Positions 61,530-64,000 of a stretch of DNA of 64,000 nt are shown piece after piece; the first letter of the stretch is position 1; every line of letters starts with the position of its first letter. The notes below the pieces were generated by a model. It did no database searches. It worked only from the letters and a program-made list of their open reading frames with translations, and was not told the origin of the DNA. Source of the stretch: Shewanella psychropiezotolerans (lineage in GTDB: Bacteria > Pseudomonadota > Gammaproteobacteria > Enterobacterales > Shewanellaceae); the NCBI RefSeq assembly GCF_007197555.1, contig NZ_CP041614.1, positions 4,766,001-4,830,000 of the forward strand, in the 5' to 3' direction. A program made the position numbers and the translations under genes.

Positions 61530-61773
61530 GACACAAAATATCGTTCCGATTCAACTCATTACGTTATACTTACATCTATGACTTATGTTTTATCAGTTCT
61601 TTCACCATGATGCCTGCCTGAGCGAGTAAAATTAGCGAAAAGGGGAATCTGGACACAAAATATCATTCCAATTCAATTAATTCCGTTCTACTTACATCTA
61701 TGACTTATGTTTTATCAGTTCTTTCACCATGATGCCTGCCTGAGCGAGTAAAATTAGCGTAAAGGGGAGCGCA
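61530..61773. repeat. 122-bp tandem duplication covering the 3' end of the BCCT gene
   Basis: Copies 61530-61651 and 61652-61773 begin with GACACAAAATATC and match over nearly the full length. The right copy holds the last 25 or so codons of the BCCT transporter; the left copy is an untranslated duplicate between it and the PhnD-like gene. Confidence 0.9.
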
Positions 61774-63170
61774 CCAAAAATCGCGATCTGCTTATTCAGG
61801 TCGATATTATTTTTCAATACCAGAGCCGCCGTGATCGCAACTAATACCAGACTCCACATCAACTTAGATTTCACCGCCTGACTCCCCGTCATCATGCTAG
61901 TGACATAGATAGCCGAATCGGCACTGGTAATCACAAAGGTTATCAAAAGCAAGATGGCGCTGTAGGTCAGGATTTTTCCAAAAGCCAGGTTATCGAAGAA
62001 AGTGAACAGGCCTAAGGTAAAATCTGTATTGGTCGCCTGTACTACATCAGGCAAGATACTCATCTCGAATACACTGCCGCCGAAGGTACTGAACCAGACA
62101 ATGGAGGTCATAGTGGGTATGAGTATGGTGCACAGCAGATATTGACGTATGGTACGACCACGACTGATTCGAGCGATAAAGGGACCGACAAAAGGTGCCC
62201 AGGCAATCCACCAGACAAAATAGATGATGCTCCAACCTTCACTCCATTGTCGAGAATCCATATCAATAGAGAAAGAGACAGACGGTAAGAGTTGCAGATA
62301 AGTCAGAGTTGAAGTCACCACAGTACTGGCGATAGATAGAGGGTCGACCAAGGCTAACACCGCCACCAGCATGACGACGACCAACAGCAGATTAAACAGA
62401 CTCATCCGCTTGATGCCCTTATCCAGCCCCATGGTAGATGAAAGGGTAAAGGCTAAGGTGATGGCCATTAGCAGACCGAGTCGAAAACTCAGTCCACCAA
62501 TATCTGAGCCTATGCTCTGCTCCACGCCACTTTCCACTAAGGCTATGGTATTGGCCAAGGTTCCAGCCACGCCGAAGATCACCGCCACCACAGCCAGAAG
62601 ATCGAATACTTGATACCGGCTTGACTCTGGTTTATCGGTGAAGCTTGCCGAGATGGTCATAGGTCTGGACTTATTGAAGGCAAACCATGCCATCACCAAA
62701 CCTGAAATAGCATAGAGGCTCCAGGCATGTAGCCCCCAATGAAAATAGGTCAAGGCTAGGGCACTATCTTTACCTATGTTATCGACAGACACAAATGCGG
62801 GGGGGTGCGCATAATGGGCGATAGGCTCGGCCACGCCCCAGAAAATAAGTCCCGACCCCATACCTGCGGCAAATAACATGGCGGTCCAGCTGACAAAGCC
62901 AAATTCGGGTTTAGCACCTTTACCTAACTTAATTTTACCCCAAGGACTCAAGGCGATGGCCAGAGATAAAATCACAAATAGGGAGGGAATGATGATAAAA
63001 GCCAGGCCAAATTCGTGGATAGCATAACCCGTTACCCCGGCCACCAAAGATATTGCCGTCTCGGGGAAGATGAGGAAGGCGGCCGCCGCAATACAACAGC
63101 AGATAAGGCCTATGGACTCCCGACTCAATTGACTCATCAGGTTTCGAATGGAATGCGTTAATGTGTTCAT
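61698..63170 (-). CDS. BCCT family transporter (betaine/choline/carnitine type)
   Basis: A 490-residue inner-membrane protein with 12 helices that takes up quaternary-ammonium compounds for osmoprotection or as nutrients. The glycine-rich TM3 motif is GMGSGLIFWGVAEPIAHYAH. The TM8 signature region reads WSEGWSIIYFVWWIAWAPFVGPFIARISRGRTIRQYLLC. Shorter cytoplasmic ends than in ProU-like osmosensing members suggest a simple transporter. Substrate (choline, betaine, carnitine or related) is not decided. Its 3' end has been tandemly duplicated. Confidence 0.93.
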   Translation of the reverse strand: MNTLTHSIRNLMSQLSRESIGLICCCIAAAAFLIFPETAISLVAGVTGYAIHEFGLAFIIIPSLFVILSLAIALSPWGKIKLGKGAKPEFGFVSWTAMLFAAGMGSGLIFWGVAEPIAHYAHPPAFVSVDNIGKDSALALTYFHWGLHAWSLYAISGLVMAWFAFNKSRPMTISASFTDKPESSRYQVFDLLAVVAVIFGVAGTLANTIALVESGVEQSIGSDIGGLSFRLGLLMAITLAFTLSSTMGLDKGIKRMSLFNLLLVVVMLVAVLALVDPLSIASTVVTSTLTYLQLLPSVSFSIDMDSRQWSEGWSIIYFVWWIAWAPFVGPFIARISRGRTIRQYLLCTILIPTMTSIVWFSTFGGSVFEMSILPDVVQATNTDFTLGLFTFFDNLAFGKILTYSAILLLITFVITSADSAIYVTSMMTGSQAVKSKLMWSLVLVAITAALVLKNNIDLNKQIAIFGALPFTLILLAQAGIMVKELIKHKS

Positions 63171-63257
63171 AGGGCTGACAGGATTTTATTGTCCGGCATA
63201 GTAGCAAGGCACAGACCGGAAGGCATGAATTGGCCGCTAGCCTAACACACTGACAAT

Positions 63258-63288
63258 AAAAAGGACTAAGCCTATGCCTAGTCCTTTA
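63258..63288. terminator. Intrinsic terminator of the thioesterase gene
   Basis: AAAGGACTA / TAGTCCTTT stem with a 10-base loop, A-rich and T-rich flanks, 18 bases past the thioesterase stop. Confidence 0.8.
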
Positions 63289-63305
63289 ATTCTTCAGGCC
63301 TCGAG

Positions 63306-63674
63306 TCAGGCTGCGTTTGCACGAATTCCATGTGGAATTGGCAAGCCCTGCTCATTAACATTCACGAACACCATCTTATCTATGTAGACCACAGGTAGAC
63401 GGGTCACCTTGTTTCTCACCTCACAGCGCACGGTTATCGAGCTAGAACCAGCGCTGACCATCTCTAGTCCAAACTCGATAACATCTCCCTGCCTGACAGG
63501 AGTTCTGAAGTTAATCTCCGAAATAATCTTAGTCACTATGCTCTGGCTGTGCATCTGGCACCCGGCAAAAATGGCCGCCTCCTCATCTATCCAACTTAAC
63601 AGCTGGCCACCAAACAGTGCATTAGCAGGATTTAGGTGCTCAGGTTTGATAAATCTACGGCTGTAATATTTCAT
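63306..63674 (-). CDS. Acyl-CoA thioesterase, hotdog fold (YciA/cytosolic type)
   Basis: A 122-residue protein. RFIKPEHLNPANALFGGQLLSWIDEEAAIFA carries the hotdog helix with the catalytic-type Asp/Glu, followed by INFRTPVRQGDVIEFGLEM and SSSITVRCEVRNK. It hydrolyses acyl-CoA to free acid and CoA, as in the YciA/ACOT group. The length is near the family minimum. GGGAG lies upstream of the ATG. It stands alone with its own terminator. Confidence 0.9.
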   Translation of the reverse strand: MKYYSRRFIKPEHLNPANALFGGQLLSWIDEEAAIFAGCQMHSQSIVTKIISEINFRTPVRQGDVIEFGLEMVSAGSSSITVRCEVRNKVTRLPVVYIDKMVFVNVNEQGLPIPHGIRANAA

Positions 63675-64000
63675 TTATATCTCCCTTCTTAAAACTTAAC
63701 AGTCAAAAGTTAATCAGTTTCAATGTCTGACTACAAAGATTCAGAGCCAGTAACAGGCCTTCATTTCGAATGACACTAAATACCTATTAATAGGTAGCAA
63801 GTTGAGGGCCAACTTTTAATTAGCTAATAAACAACAGCTTAATAAGATATTAAATGGAACTACCTCACCAATATCGAGCAAGTCTCGGTAGTTTGCACCG
63901 TAAGCAAACAGATTGAGCTCAGCAAGAAAAGAGTAAAGCCTCGTCGCCCCACAACAAAGTCACAAAACCTACACATACCCAACCCATTTCTGTCATGAAA
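63675..64000. other. Window edge, no gene recognised
   Basis: It contains the upstream region of the thioesterase gene. I see no ORF, clear promoter or repeat up to the edge. Confidence 0.4.

Overview
The window looks like a chromosomal segment of a marine gammaproteobacterium, most probably Shewanella. This is judged from the overall style of the proteins and from the gene set: a malQ-glgB-glgX-glgP-glgC-glgA glycogen block, many surface lipoproteins and secreted proteases, an RND pump, BCCT and CPA1 transporters, and YqfB, YfaZ and DM13 proteins. The species cannot be fixed from sequence alone. I saw no rRNA, tRNA, CRISPR array, complete insertion sequence or prophage.

Layout. 1-8282: two divergent surface lipoproteins, one a giant repeat protein that runs off the left edge. 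8410-12031: a secreted subtilisin-like protease and an FGHS-type sugar MFS transporter. 12304-17377: DUF2461, an AT-rich pair (YjiH-type membrane protein plus guanidino-ureohydrolase), a gene fragment, a GST and the ac4C amidohydrolase YqfB. 17527-22821: chemoreceptor, DM13 protein, DUF3955 protein, RsmB/NOP RNA methyltransferase and a small charged ORF. 23074-29734: an acetoacetate-decarboxylase-like/flavin oxidase fusion, a 7TM diguanylate cyclase-like protein, a YfaZ outer-membrane protein and glutathione peroxidase. 29735-30711: a gene-free stretch that holds the most interesting signal. 30712-35892: M9 collagenase and a YbaK-family deacylase. 36002-48560: glycogen operon on the minus strand. 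49370-54663: porin, chemoreceptor remnant, iron alcohol dehydrogenase and Na+/H+ antiporter. 54809-59284: RND efflux operon. 59846-63674: small proteins, a PhnD-like protein, a BCCT transporter and an acyl-CoA thioesterase.

Main candidate for an undescribed system: three tandem small-RNA units at about 29788-30597. Each has a sigma-E-type promoter with identical geometry (GAACTT-N16-TCAAA, GAACTT-N16-TCATA, GAACTA-N16-TCTTA). Each also carries a shared GTTCATCA..CTCCCT core (an anti-Shine-Dalgarno sequence), a CTAGCGC box and an intrinsic terminator. The third RNA can pair with the ribosome-binding site and start codon of the YfaZ-family outer-membrane protein gene 1.5 kb away. This is what a sigma-E envelope-stress RNA that silences porins would look like.

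Caution on broken genes: six genes (the 23074 fusion, YbaK, glgA, glgB, malQ, the CPA1 antiporter) are each interrupted by exactly one missing base in a G/C homopolymer, and restoring it gives a full-length family member every time. Uniform single-base homopolymer losses look more like sequencing under-calls than gene decay. I list the full spans as frameshifted genes and interpret them as probably intact in the organism.
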